A stretch of DNA of 64,000 bases from an uncultured Lachnospiraceae bacterium (lineage in GTDB: Bacteria > Bacillota > Clostridia > Lachnospirales > Lachnospiraceae). The DNA lies in NCBI GenBank assembly GCA_902793685.1, contig CADBEN010000004.1, forward strand, positions 55,061-119,060, given 5' to 3'. The notes under the pieces are model-generated. The model worked only from the letters and a program-made list of their open reading frames with translations, did no database searches and was not told the origin of the DNA. The number at the start of each line of letters is the position of its first letter. Positions within the stretch are counted from its first letter, which is position 1. This document shows, one piece after another, positions 35,374 through 43,333 of this stretch. The translations under genes and the position numbers were made by a program.

Positions 35374-35445
35374 TGACCGATCCGGGAATCGAACCCGGGT
35401 TTGAGCCGTGAGAGGGCTCCGTCTTAACCGCTTGACCAATCGGCC
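35374..35445 (-). tRNA. tRNA-Glu (anticodon CTC), copy 1
   Basis: A 72-base cloverleaf on the minus strand has acceptor GGCCGAT/ATCGGTC and anticodon loop CTCTCAC between GAGCC and GGCTC, giving CTC (codon GAG). It is identical to the copy at 43153-43224. Confidence 0.95.
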
Positions 35446-35452
35446 TTATAAG

Positions 35453-35526
35453 TCGAGGCGACAAGATTCGAACTTGCGGCCTCAGCGTCCCGAACGCTGC
35501 GCTCTACCAAACTGAGCCACGCCTCG
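35453..35526 (-). tRNA. tRNA-Pro (anticodon CGG), copy 1
   Basis: A 74-base cloverleaf on the minus strand has acceptor CGAGGCG/CGCCTCG and anticodon loop TTCGGGA in stem CAGCG/CGCTG, giving CGG (codon CCG). It is identical to the copy at 43073-43146. It is first in the Pro-Glu-Thr transcript. Confidence 0.95.
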
Positions 35527-35537
35527 ATACCTGAGTT

Positions 35538-35566
35538 ATTCTACCCGAAAGGTTCCGTGATGTCAA
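35538..35566 (-). promoter_or_regulatory. promoter of the Pro-Glu-Thr tRNA operon
   Basis: Read on the minus strand, TTGACA and TAGAAT are separated by 17 bases, 12 bases before tRNA-Pro. The sequence from GGTAGAATAACTCAGG onward is shared with the second tRNA operon, while the 17-base spacers differ. Confidence 0.85.
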
Positions 35567-35707
35567 CCGGATTATCCCGAAATATTCCGGGGCAGAATAA
35601 GGGGATTTCCCGGCGGAATCCATGGCGTTTCCGGCGGAAGCAAAGGAACTGATGATGCAGGGAACGGAAAAAAACGGTATACTGTATTTGTCAGAAAGGA
35701 GGATATC

Positions 35708-37168
35708 ATGGCAAAGAAAAAACTTACCATCCTGCACTCCAACGACCTGCACGGGGATTTCCTGCCGGAGGATAAGGACGGGCTCGAGACCGGAGGCCTC
35801 TCCAGACTGGCAGGCTATGTCAGACAGGCCCGCGCGAAAGAGAAGAATGTCATCTACGCGAACGCGGGAGATATGTTCCGGGGCTCCATCATCGACTCCG
35901 AGTATCTGGGCCTTTCCACCATCGACCTCATGAACTCTCTTTCCCCGGATGTCACCACGGTGGGAAACCATGAAGTGGATTACGGCGTCGCCCACCTTCT
36001 GTTCCTGGAGAAGTGCGCCCGTTTCCCGATTATCAACGCGAACCTCTTCGTCACACTGAACAATGCCCGCCTTTTCGAACCCTACCTCACGCTGAACGTG
36101 GACGGCATGCAGATCATGTTCATCGGGATCCTGACGGAGGAGGTCATAGCGTCCACGAAAAATGAGAAGGTCATCGGCACCTTTATCGACACCGTCGAGG
36201 CGGCGAAGGAAGTCGGGATCATCTGCGACAACTACCGCACCAGAAAGACGGATATGGTCATCCTCCTCACCCACATCGGCATCGAGGAGGACCGGAAGCT
36301 GGCCAGACTTCTGAATCCGGACTGGGGTGTGGACCTGATCATCGGCGGACATTCCCACACCTTTATGGAGGCCCCGGAGATCGTGAACGGCATCCCGATC
36401 GTCCAGGTGGGACGCGGCACGGACCAGATCGGCCGCTTTGACATCGAGTATGATACCTTCTGGCACAAGATCACCGGATGGACCTGGGGAAGCGTTCCGA
36501 TCAACGAGAAGACAGCACCCACAGACGAGGTCATGGAGGGGCTGCTCAGCCACTATAAAGGAGAGACAGACGCAAAGTACAAGCGCGTCATCACCCACTT
36601 TGCGCGGAAGCTGACCCACCCCAGCCGGATCCAGGAGACGGAGATGGGAAATCTCTATGCGGACCTGGTGCAGTGGGAGAGCTCCTTCGACATCATGATG
36701 TTCGGCTCCGGCGCCATCCGGAAGGAAGAACTCGGACCCATCATCGAGTACCAGGACATGCTGGAGAACACGCCCTTTGACGAGCCGCTTTACATGTTCA
36801 AGGTGACCGGCGCCCAGTTCCGTCGGATGGTGCTTCACATCTTCCGGGACGATGCCTGGGAGGGACATACGGAGTTCTACCAGTTCTCGAAGGGTGTCCG
36901 CCTGGTGTACCGGAAGAGCACCCGCGAGCTGGAGGAATTCGCCTTCCGGGGAAATCCGATCAAGGATGACGACGAGCTCCTGATCGCCCTGATGGGCTAC
37001 CATTTCACGAACTTTGACGAGTTCATGGGTGTCCCGCTGGCGGAGGTCGCAGAGAACATGAAGCCCAGGGTCGTGGCGACCTCGGTCAACAACCTGATCG
37101 AAGAATATTTCGCAACGCATCAGGGGCTGGACTCCCATGTGGAAGGCCGGATCGTGATCCTGGATTAA
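35708..37168 (+). CDS. 5'-nucleotidase / UDP-sugar hydrolase family metallophosphoesterase
   Basis: The 486-residue protein has an N-terminal calcineurin-like phosphoesterase domain with metal motifs HSNDLHGDF (Asp13, His15), NAGDMF, GNHEVDYG and GGHSHTF. A 5'-nucleotidase C-terminal domain (~310-460) follows. Family enzymes dephosphorylate nucleotides or split UDP-sugars. There is no signal peptide, so unlike classic UshA it should stay in the cytoplasm. AAAGGAGGATATC precedes ATG, and a TATACT lies about 25 bases upstream. Confidence 0.9.
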   Translation: MAKKKLTILHSNDLHGDFLPEDKDGLETGGLSRLAGYVRQARAKEKNVIYANAGDMFRGSIIDSEYLGLSTIDLMNSLSPDVTTVGNHEVDYGVAHLLFLEKCARFPIINANLFVTLNNARLFEPYLTLNVDGMQIMFIGILTEEVIASTKNEKVIGTFIDTVEAAKEVGIICDNYRTRKTDMVILLTHIGIEEDRKLARLLNPDWGVDLIIGGHSHTFMEAPEIVNGIPIVQVGRGTDQIGRFDIEYDTFWHKITGWTWGSVPINEKTAPTDEVMEGLLSHYKGETDAKYKRVITHFARKLTHPSRIQETEMGNLYADLVQWESSFDIMMFGSGAIRKEELGPIIEYQDMLENTPFDEPLYMFKVTGAQFRRMVLHIFRDDAWEGHTEFYQFSKGVRLVYRKSTRELEEFAFRGNPIKDDDELLIALMGYHFTNFDEFMGVPLAEVAENMKPRVVATSVNNLIEEYFATHQGLDSHVEGRIVILD

Positions 37169-37190
37169 ATGCGGACGGCGTTCTGAAGAA

Positions 37191-37280
37191 GCGGATGCAG
37201 AAGCAGACACAGAAGCAGAAAAAGAAACAGACACAGAAACAGGCACAGAAGCAGACACAGTAACAGACACAGCAGTCAAT
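37191..37280. repeat. purine-rich microsatellite-like repeat, AGACACAGAAGC units
   Basis: Imperfect 6/12-base repeats of the form CAGAAGCAGACA fill about 90 bases of the 145-base gap before the isomerase gene, almost without T on the plus strand. In the reverse frame it would read as a Cys/Phe/Val run, which I consider non-coding. Confidence 0.8.
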
Positions 37281-37313
37281 ACAGCAGAAAACAAAACAAT
37301 AAGAGGTGAGAGA

Positions 37314-37952
37314 ATGAGAATTGCACTGATCAACGAAAACAGCCAGGCAATGAAGAACGGGATCATCGAAAAAGCGCTCCGGAAGGTCGTGGAGCCCATG
37401 GGTTTTGAAGTCCGGAACTACGGCATGTACAGCGCGGACGATGCTGCCCAGCTGACCTATGTCCAGAACGGCATCCTTGCGGCAGTCCTTCTGAACTCCG
37501 GCGCGGCGGACTACGTGATCACGGGCTGCGGCACCGGCGAGGGCGCGATGCTTGCGCTGAACTCCTTTCCGGGCGTCATCTGCGGTCACGTGGCGAATGC
37601 GCTGGATGCCTACACCTTCGCGCAGATCAACGACGGAAACGCGATCTCCATCCCCTTCGCCCTGGGCTTCGGCTGGGGCGGCGACCTGAACCTCGAGTAC
37701 ATCTTTGAGAAGCTGTACTGTGAGCCCTCGGGCGGCGGCTATCCGAAGGAGCGCGTTGTCCCGGAGCAGCGGAACAAGAAGATCCTGGACGGCGTCCGCG
37801 CTGCAGCGTTCAGGCCCCTCCCGGAGATTCTGAAGTCTCTGGATCCCGAACTCGTGAAGGGCGCCTTCGCAGGCGAGCATTTCAGCGAGTACTTCTTCAA
37901 GGACTGCAAGGACGAGTCCATCGCGGCGCTGGTGAAGGAACTGATGGCCTGA
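37314..37952 (+). CDS. RpiB/LacA/LacB-family sugar-phosphate isomerase
   Basis: The 212-residue protein is of the RpiB/LacAB fold. The motif ITGCGTGEGAMLALN near residue 80 contains the catalytic-loop cysteine and a GTGEG phosphate loop, and CGHVANALDAYTFAQINDGNAI matches the family's second conserved block. It is longer than classic RpiB (~150), with a C-terminal extension of about 60 residues. It probably isomerises a pentose or hexose phosphate; ribose 5-phosphate is not proven. GAGGTGAGAGA precedes the start. An 11-bp perfect hairpin without T run (37980-38005) follows. Confidence 0.85.
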   Translation: MRIALINENSQAMKNGIIEKALRKVVEPMGFEVRNYGMYSADDAAQLTYVQNGILAAVLLNSGAADYVITGCGTGEGAMLALNSFPGVICGHVANALDAYTFAQINDGNAISIPFALGFGWGGDLNLEYIFEKLYCEPSGGGYPKERVVPEQRNKKILDGVRAAAFRPLPEILKSLDPELVKGAFAGEHFSEYFFKDCKDESIAALVKELMA

Positions 37953-38022
37953 GAAAGCTCCTTGATCTCAAAAGGAAAGGATGCCCGTCCGGCAGGACGG
38001 GCATCTGCAGGATAATACGCAG

Positions 38023-38805
38023 ATGAATAAAAAGATCCTATGCAGATCCTGCGGCGCGGAATATGACGGCAGGGAAACGAAATGTCCCTGGTGCGGGACA
38101 AGGACCGACGCAGGGGCAGAACGGGAGTACATGGACAGGCTTTCGGATGTAAAAGAAGATCTGGAGTCACTTTCCGACATCCCGGGACAGAACTTCCGGC
38201 GGAATGCCGGGGAGCAGTTCCGGCATCTCCGGGGGATCCTGATCTTTGCCCTGATCCTGTTCCTGATCCCCGCGGGCATGCTTGTGTCCGGGGAACTCCG
38301 GGAAAGACGCGCAGCCCGGAAAGAACTGGCCTGGGAAAAAGAAAACTTCCCGCAGTTCAACGCGCTTTACCAGGAAAAACGGTATGAAGAGCTGACAGAT
38401 CTGCTGGAAGAAGCCCTGGATCAGGAGCAGCCGGTATGGAACTGGAGGCATTATTCCTTTGCGATGGCGCTGCTGACACTGCGGAATGCGGAGCAGTGCA
38501 GGGAACTTCTGGAGCAGGCGGAGGCGGCTTCCGCTTCCGGCGGAGGCTCTTCCGAAAACATAAATGTAATTAAGGCAGACCTTCTGTTCTTCGAACTGCG
38601 GCTTGAAAAGGTGCGGGAGATCCGGGATCTTTCGGAAGAGGACCTTGCTTATCTGGTACCTCCCGCGGATTCCTGGGCGGAAGACAGAAAACAGCGCTTT
38701 CCGATGACGGAAGAGGCGCTGCAGGAGTTTTATCAGGAAGACTGGTACGTGGATTACGAAAAGTGCCGGGAATACGTTCTCAATCAGACATCATCCGGGG
38801 GCTGA
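38023..38805 (+). CDS. zinc-ribbon single-pass membrane protein (operon gene 1)
   Basis: The 260-residue protein starts with a zinc ribbon (Cys7, Cys10, Cys21, Cys24), then an acidic linker, one membrane helix at ~71-90, and an external helical region of ~165 residues rich in Glu and Leu resembling TPR-like helices. ATG 38023 begins exactly at the zinc ribbon; ATG 37981 would add 14 residues translated from a hairpin and is less likely. It is followed after seven bases by a second protein of the same plan. Function is not recognised. Confidence 0.7.
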   Translation: MNKKILCRSCGAEYDGRETKCPWCGTRTDAGAEREYMDRLSDVKEDLESLSDIPGQNFRRNAGEQFRHLRGILIFALILFLIPAGMLVSGELRERRAARKELAWEKENFPQFNALYQEKRYEELTDLLEEALDQEQPVWNWRHYSFAMALLTLRNAEQCRELLEQAEAASASGGGSSENINVIKADLLFFELRLEKVREIRDLSEEDLAYLVPPADSWAEDRKQRFPMTEEALQEFYQEDWYVDYEKCREYVLNQTSSGG

Positions 38806-38812
38806 CGATCAA

Positions 38813-39589
38813 ATGAAATGTCCGAACTGCGGCTCTGAAATGCCGCTGGAATATCCTTTCTGCCCATACTGCGGCGCGAAGAATGAGGCTGCGGCACAGC
38901 ATGCGGCCGACATGGAGAAATACCGGTCCGAGTTTGCACGCACGAAAGCTGAGGTAGAGACCAGGACGAAGCGCTACGGCGCGAACCTCATCAAAGCCGC
39001 GGCGGCAGTGGTGCTTGTGATACTGATCATCATCACTGCAGTCATCAACAACAATGCCTGGAGCTTCCGGAGAGACCTGGTCCGGAAACAGGCGGAACAG
39101 CATTACGACACTGTCTCCGCATCTCTCTGTGAGTGCCTTGCGGCCGGGAATTACGCTGAGTTTTCCGCATTTATGGATCATTACGGACTTTCTTACCTTT
39201 ATGATTCCCCGTTCTCCGGCTTCCGGAGAGTGCTTCAGGCTGCGAATCTGTATCTTGACACCGAGAATGCGTTCCTCTCGCTTCTGAAGCCAGATGAATG
39301 GGAGGATGAAGAATCGATCGCGGACGGGATCAATTATCGCCTGACGGATTTCTATGAATGTCTGGAACGGGAGGAGAATTACTCTTATCTGGATTCAGAA
39401 GAGTATCCGGAACCTCCTGAGGCGGCCGACGCGATCCTGGATATGCAGCGGAAGATCGAACTGCTCGCGGTCACGTATCTGGGTCTGTCCGCGGAAGATG
39501 CCGGACGCCTGAGGACCATGACGCAGGGAAGCCGGGCAAAACTGGTGGAAGAGGGGGTGCATCATGCGCTTGAACAACGGAGTCAGTAA
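38813..39589 (+). CDS. zinc-ribbon single-pass membrane protein (operon gene 2)
   Basis: The 258-residue protein has an N-terminal zinc ribbon (Cys3, Cys6, Cys17, Cys20), a charged helix, one membrane helix at ~58-78 and an outer helical domain. It repeats the layout of the preceding gene without close sequence identity. It overlaps the next gene by 26 bases. Zinc ribbon plus membrane helix plus outer domain suggests a scaffold or sensor, but no known family is evident to me. Confidence 0.7.
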   Translation: MKCPNCGSEMPLEYPFCPYCGAKNEAAAQHAADMEKYRSEFARTKAEVETRTKRYGANLIKAAAAVVLVILIIITAVINNNAWSFRRDLVRKQAEQHYDTVSASLCECLAAGNYAEFSAFMDHYGLSYLYDSPFSGFRRVLQAANLYLDTENAFLSLLKPDEWEDEESIADGINYRLTDFYECLEREENYSYLDSEEYPEPPEAADAILDMQRKIELLAVTYLGLSAEDAGRLRTMTQGSRAKLVEEGVHHALEQRSQ

Positions 39590-40019
39590 AGTGGTAAGCC
39601 TCGGCCTGACGATCCTGGTCACCCTTCTCTCCCTGCTTCTTCTCTTCGGTGTCACGGACACTGTTAAAGAGATCATAAGTGTGTCCCGGGGGTCCTATTC
39701 CTCTTATTCGGAAGACTCCCTGTTCCGGCTCCGGGAAGAAGGAGACTATAACCGTCTGTGGAGAATCTGGCAGGAAGGAAACTTCGCAGTTACAGGCGCA
39801 GGAGAGAAGCAGGCGCCGTATCTGTCTGCAGGAAGATATTTTCACGACGCGATGCTTGAAAAGGCACTGGAAAACGGCGGGGAAGCATACGCGGACGAGG
39901 TTGACCGCCTGAATATGCGGCTGGAGGAAGAAGCAGCCGCCATGCATGACGAAGAATGCCGGAAGGAGATCGATGAGATCATCCGGAAGGGCGTACTGAC
40001 CTGCAGAACGGAGCCGTGA
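39564..40019 (+). CDS. single-pass membrane protein (operon gene 3)
   Basis: The 151-residue protein has a membrane helix at ~10-31 (VVSLGLTILVTLLSLLLLFG) and a charged, helix-rich outer part. There is no zinc ribbon. Its outer part, with short acidic helices and an EEGDYNRLW segment, resembles those of the two genes before it. It starts inside the previous gene, so translation is probably coupled. It ends 13 bases before the folA stop on the other strand. Confidence 0.65.
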   Translation: MRLNNGVSKVVSLGLTILVTLLSLLLLFGVTDTVKEIISVSRGSYSSYSEDSLFRLREEGDYNRLWRIWQEGNFAVTGAGEKQAPYLSAGRYFHDAMLEKALENGGEAYADEVDRLNMRLEEEAAAMHDEECRKEIDEIIRKGVLTCRTEP

Positions 40020-40031
40020 TGCGGGCCGGAC

Positions 40032-40529
40032 TCAGGTCTCCGGCGTGTGACGGTACTCGCGGAATGTGTAGCGGATCCCGTTGTGTTCCGCCGGTTCGCT
40101 CTCGGAGACCATGTCCCAGCCGGGCTCCCGGTCCAGGTCCGGGATACGGCTGTCCGCCTCAAAGGCTGCGCCGACCATGGTGATCCAGGCCCCGTCGCAG
40201 TAGGGAAGGAAGGCGCGGTATACCGTTTCCCCGCCGATGATCATCACATCGTCCGCGGGGATGTCAGACAGAAGAGAAAGCGCCTCCCCGACGCTGTGGA
40301 CGACGGTCACGTTTTCCCGGGCAAAGTCCGGATTACGGGTGAGGACGATGTTCGCGCGGTCCTTCAGGGCGCGCCCGCCGGGAAGGCTGTCCAGGGTCTT
40401 GCGGCCCATGACGACAGTCTTTCCGAGGGTCATGCGCTTGAAAAATTTCTGGTCCTCCGGAATGCGGACCAGAAGATTCCCGTCTTTTCCGATCGACCAG
40501 TTCCGGTCGACTGCTGCAATCATTTTCAT
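40032..40529 (-). CDS. folA: dihydrofolate reductase
   Basis: This enzyme reduces dihydrofolate with NADPH, regenerating the cofactor oxidised by thymidylate synthase. The 165-residue product shows MIAAVDRNWSIGKDGNL at the active site, VVMGRKTLDSLPGG for NADPH, and VMIIGGETVYRAFLP. The acidic residue that contacts the pterin is in PEDQKFFK. It diverges from thyA with 132 bases between, a functional pairing. Confidence 0.95.
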   Translation of the reverse strand: MKMIAAVDRNWSIGKDGNLLVRIPEDQKFFKRMTLGKTVVMGRKTLDSLPGGRALKDRANIVLTRNPDFARENVTVVHSVGEALSLLSDIPADDVMIIGGETVYRAFLPYCDGAWITMVGAAFEADSRIPDLDREPGWDMVSESEPAEHNGIRYTFREYRHTPET

Positions 40530-40661
40530 GGCGATCTCCCTTTGGCTAAAAACGCGGCGGACAGACTCAGATTTTGTCCGTCTTTATTTTTGGGTGGTTC
40601 TGTGTTATTTTGTAATCGTTCAGCTATTATACATCCAAACTGGCGACGGAGGAATGGTTTC

Positions 40662-41492
40662 ATGAGCTACGCAGACAGGGTATTCATTGAGAACTGCCGG
40701 AAGATCCTTGCGGAAGGTGTCTGGGACAAGGGTTACAACGTCCGCCCCCACTGGGAGGACGGTACGCCTGCCTACACAAAAAAGTGCTTCGGCATCGTCA
40801 ACCGCTATGACCTGACGAAGGAAATGCCGTTCCTCACGCTCCGGAAGACGGCGTGGAAAAACGCCATCGACGAGATCCTCTGGATCTGGCAGAAGAAGTC
40901 GAACAATGTTCACGACCTGAACAGCCATATCTGGGACGCCTGGGCGGACGAGAACGGGACCATCGGCAAGGCCTACGGATACCAGCTGGGCGTGAAGCAC
41001 CGCTATAAGGAAGGCATGTTCGACCAGGTGGACCGGGTCCTCTTTGACCTGAAGAACAATCCCACCAGCCGCCGGATCATGACGAATCTCTATGTCCACG
41101 CGGATCTTGCGGACATGGCCCTCTATCCCTGCGCCTACAGCATGACCTTCAACGTGAGCGGAGACACTCTGAACGGGATCCTGAACCAGCGCTCCAACGA
41201 CATGCTTACTGCCAACAGCTGGAATGTGTTCCAGTACGCGGTCCTCTTAAAGATGATCGCCCAGGCCACCGGGTTCAAGGCGGGAGAGCTGGTGCATGTG
41301 ATCGCGGACGCGCATATCTATGACCGGCACATTCCCCTTGTCGAGGAGATCATTGAGAAGGCCCCGATGGACGGACCGGATTTTTATATGGATCCCGACG
41401 TGAAGGATTTCTATCAGTTCACCGTGGACAGCTTCCGCGTGGAGAACTACCACTTCCACAAGCTGGGGAAGACCATCGAGGTCGCGATCTGA
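40662..41492 (+). CDS. thyA: thymidylate synthase
   Basis: This enzyme makes dTMP from dUMP using methylene-tetrahydrofolate. The 276-residue product has the phosphate-binding region NNPTSRRIMTNL and the nucleophile Cys157 in LYPCAYSMTF. NQRSNDMLTANSWNVFQYAVL and HVIADAHIYDRHI complete the active site. The residue after the catalytic cysteine is Ala rather than the His of E. coli ThyA, an alternative seen in Gram-positive relatives. ATG 40662 follows GGAGGAATGGTTTC. It faces folA, and folC follows convergently. Confidence 0.96.
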   Translation: MSYADRVFIENCRKILAEGVWDKGYNVRPHWEDGTPAYTKKCFGIVNRYDLTKEMPFLTLRKTAWKNAIDEILWIWQKKSNNVHDLNSHIWDAWADENGTIGKAYGYQLGVKHRYKEGMFDQVDRVLFDLKNNPTSRRIMTNLYVHADLADMALYPCAYSMTFNVSGDTLNGILNQRSNDMLTANSWNVFQYAVLLKMIAQATGFKAGELVHVIADAHIYDRHIPLVEEIIEKAPMDGPDFYMDPDVKDFYQFTVDSFRVENYHFHKLGKTIEVAI

Positions 41493-41503
41493 ATACAAAG
41501 ACA

Positions 41504-41541
41504 ATGCGGTTTCAGGGAAAAACCTGAAACCGCATCATTTT
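41504..41541. terminator. bidirectional terminator between thyA and folC
   Basis: A 13-bp perfect stem (atgcggtttcagg/cctgaaaccgcat) with loop gaaaaa is followed by CATTTTAT, 12 bases after thyA. Confidence 0.75.
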
Positions 41542-41569
41542 ATCTCGGCGGGACTTGAATCTGACTTCT

Positions 41570-42934
41570 TCAGGCTTCCCCGCGAAGCATGGCCTGCAGT
41601 TCTCCGACCAGGTAGAGAGATCCGGCGATGAACAACAGCCCGCCGGGCTTTTTTGTGTCCAGCGCGCCGCGGAAGGCTTCTTCCAGGGAAGGAATGACGG
41701 TCAGCTCCGTGCCGCAGCCTGCCGGGAAGACCCGTTCCGCAGCAGCCAGGAGGGTCTCAGTGGAGAGGGCACGGTAAGACTTCATGGAACAGAGGATCAG
41801 ATGGTCCGGCTTCAGACGTTCCGCAATACAGCTCAGCATCTCCGCGTATTGTTTGTCCGAGGAGACCTCGAAGATGAGGGTCACTTCCTCCGCCTTCCGG
41901 AAGTCACGGATCCCGGAAGCCGCCTCGCAGAACGCCCGGATCCCGCCCTCATTGTGGGCTCCGTCGGCAAAGACGCCGGGGGCGATCTCTTCCATGCGTC
42001 CGGGCCACGCAGCGCCGGCAAGGCCTTCCCGGATGACCTCGTAAGAATAGCCGAGAAGCTCCGCGGCGCGGACTGCCAGAAGGCTGTTGACGCCCTGGTA
42101 GTGTGCCCGGAAGGGAAGCTCGAACTTCATGAGCGGGGGAGCTGCCTCCATCTCCGGAGCCCGTGTCAAGGAAAGCGGTCTGCAGAGATAACTGAGGCCG
42201 GTCTCCGTCAACCGGAGATCAGAGAGATCCTCTGTCCCCACCGGGATCCGCCGGCAGGAGAGCTCCTCCGCCCGGCGGCGGAATACTTCGGAAGCCTCCG
42301 GATCGGTGTCATCGTGGACCAGCGGCACACCGGGTTTCATGATCCCGGCCTTTTCCCCGGCGATTTCCGGTATGGTGTTCCCGAGGTACTGCATGTGGTC
42401 AAAGCTAATGGAGGTGATCACTGTGAGGCGGGGGTACTCGACGCAGTTCGTGGCGTCCAGCCGTCCGCCGAGACCTGTCTCAAGGATGATCCAGTCTGTG
42501 GGGAACTGCCGGACCAGCACCGCGAAAATGAGAAAGATGGTCTCAAAATAAGTAGGGACCGTCCAACCCCGGAGCGCAAAGTCCGGTTCCGCACGGCGCA
42601 CCGTCCGGTAGGCGGAGAGAAAGATCTCGTCGCTTACAGGAACGCCGTTGAAGGCAAAGCGCTCCGTGATCTTTACCAGATGGGGAGAGGTGAAAACGGC
42701 CGTGGTTTTGCCTGCAGTCCGGAGAATGCTGTCCAGAAACGCGCAGACAGAGCCTTTTCCGTTGGTGCCGGCCACATGGATCACCTTGTCGTCCGGTAGG
42801 CGCGCCTCAAGGAGGTCCAGCATGGCCCGCAGATCCTCTGCGGAGTGCTTTTGGGAAGAAAACCGGGGGATGCTGTTGAGATAAGCCTCCGCCTCGGAAA
42901 GTGTATGAGATTCAAAACCGGTATCCGGCTGCAT
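41570..42934 (-). CDS. folC: folylpolyglutamate / dihydrofolate synthase
   Basis: This Mur-ligase-fold enzyme adds glutamate to folates. The 454-residue product has the ATP loop HVAGTNGKGSVCAFL, the HTSPHL-like FTSPHLVKITERF, and the ETGLGGRLDATN and GEKAGIMKPG motifs. The start at 42934 has GAGGAGG seven bases upstream; a longer frame to 43039 runs toward the tRNA promoter and is rejected. With folA and thyA it completes a local folate group on the invertible segment. Confidence 0.94.
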   Translation of the reverse strand: MQPDTGFESHTLSEAEAYLNSIPRFSSQKHSAEDLRAMLDLLEARLPDDKVIHVAGTNGKGSVCAFLDSILRTAGKTTAVFTSPHLVKITERFAFNGVPVSDEIFLSAYRTVRRAEPDFALRGWTVPTYFETIFLIFAVLVRQFPTDWIILETGLGGRLDATNCVEYPRLTVITSISFDHMQYLGNTIPEIAGEKAGIMKPGVPLVHDDTDPEASEVFRRRAEELSCRRIPVGTEDLSDLRLTETGLSYLCRPLSLTRAPEMEAAPPLMKFELPFRAHYQGVNSLLAVRAAELLGYSYEVIREGLAGAAWPGRMEEIAPGVFADGAHNEGGIRAFCEAASGIRDFRKAEEVTLIFEVSSDKQYAEMLSCIAERLKPDHLILCSMKSYRALSTETLLAAAERVFPAGCGTELTVIPSLEEAFRGALDTKKPGGLLFIAGSLYLVGELQAMLRGEA

Positions 42935-43032
42935 AATGGCCTCCTCGCGCAGATTCAGGATCTGCCTGTTCGCTTTCTGTACATTCCAGTATATACTAAA
43001 GCGGAAAAGAAAAAAGGAGTTTTCAAAAAAGG

Positions 43033-43061
43033 TTGACAATACCGATCCTATCAGGTAGAAT
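43033..43061 (+). promoter_or_regulatory. promoter of the second Pro-Glu tRNA operon
   Basis: TTGACA and TAGAAT are separated by 17 bases, 11 bases before tRNA-Pro. The -10 and downstream bases are identical to those of the inverted operon at 35.5 kb. Confidence 0.85.
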
Positions 43062-43072
43062 AACTCAGGTAT

Positions 43073-43146
43073 CGAGGCGTGGCTCAGTTTGGTAGAGCGC
43101 AGCGTTCGGGACGCTGAGGCCGCAAGTTCGAATCTTGTCGCCTCGA
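43073..43146 (+). tRNA. tRNA-Pro (anticodon CGG), copy 2
   Basis: A 74-base cloverleaf identical to the minus-strand copy at 35453-35526, anticodon CGG in loop TTCGGGA. Confidence 0.95.
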
Positions 43147-43152
43147 CTATAA

Positions 43153-43224
43153 GGCCGATTGGTCAAGCGGTTAAGACGGAGCCCTCTCACGGCTCAAACC
43201 CGGGTTCGATTCCCGGATCGGTCA
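43153..43224 (+). tRNA. tRNA-Glu (anticodon CTC), copy 2
   Basis: A 72-base cloverleaf identical to the copy at 35374-35445. It lies six bases after tRNA-Pro, against seven in the other operon. Confidence 0.95.
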
Positions 43225-43232
43225 CTGGAATG

Positions 43233-43263
43233 GCAGAAAACCACATAGGTTTTCTGCTTTTTT
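43233..43263 (+). terminator. terminator of the second tRNA operon
   Basis: gcagaaaacc/ggttttctgc, a 10-bp perfect stem, is followed by TTTTTT nine bases after tRNA-Glu. Confidence 0.85.
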
Positions 43264-43333
43264 CATATCCGGCGTGCCGCGGGGGATTCTGCGGCGCAGA
43301 CCGCAGTCCGTCTGAGACAAAAGGGGATAACTG

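Noticed and set aside
37191-37280. Coding Cys/Phe/Val-rich repeat on the minus strand
   Set aside because: It arises from a microsatellite inside longer antisense frames of real genes.
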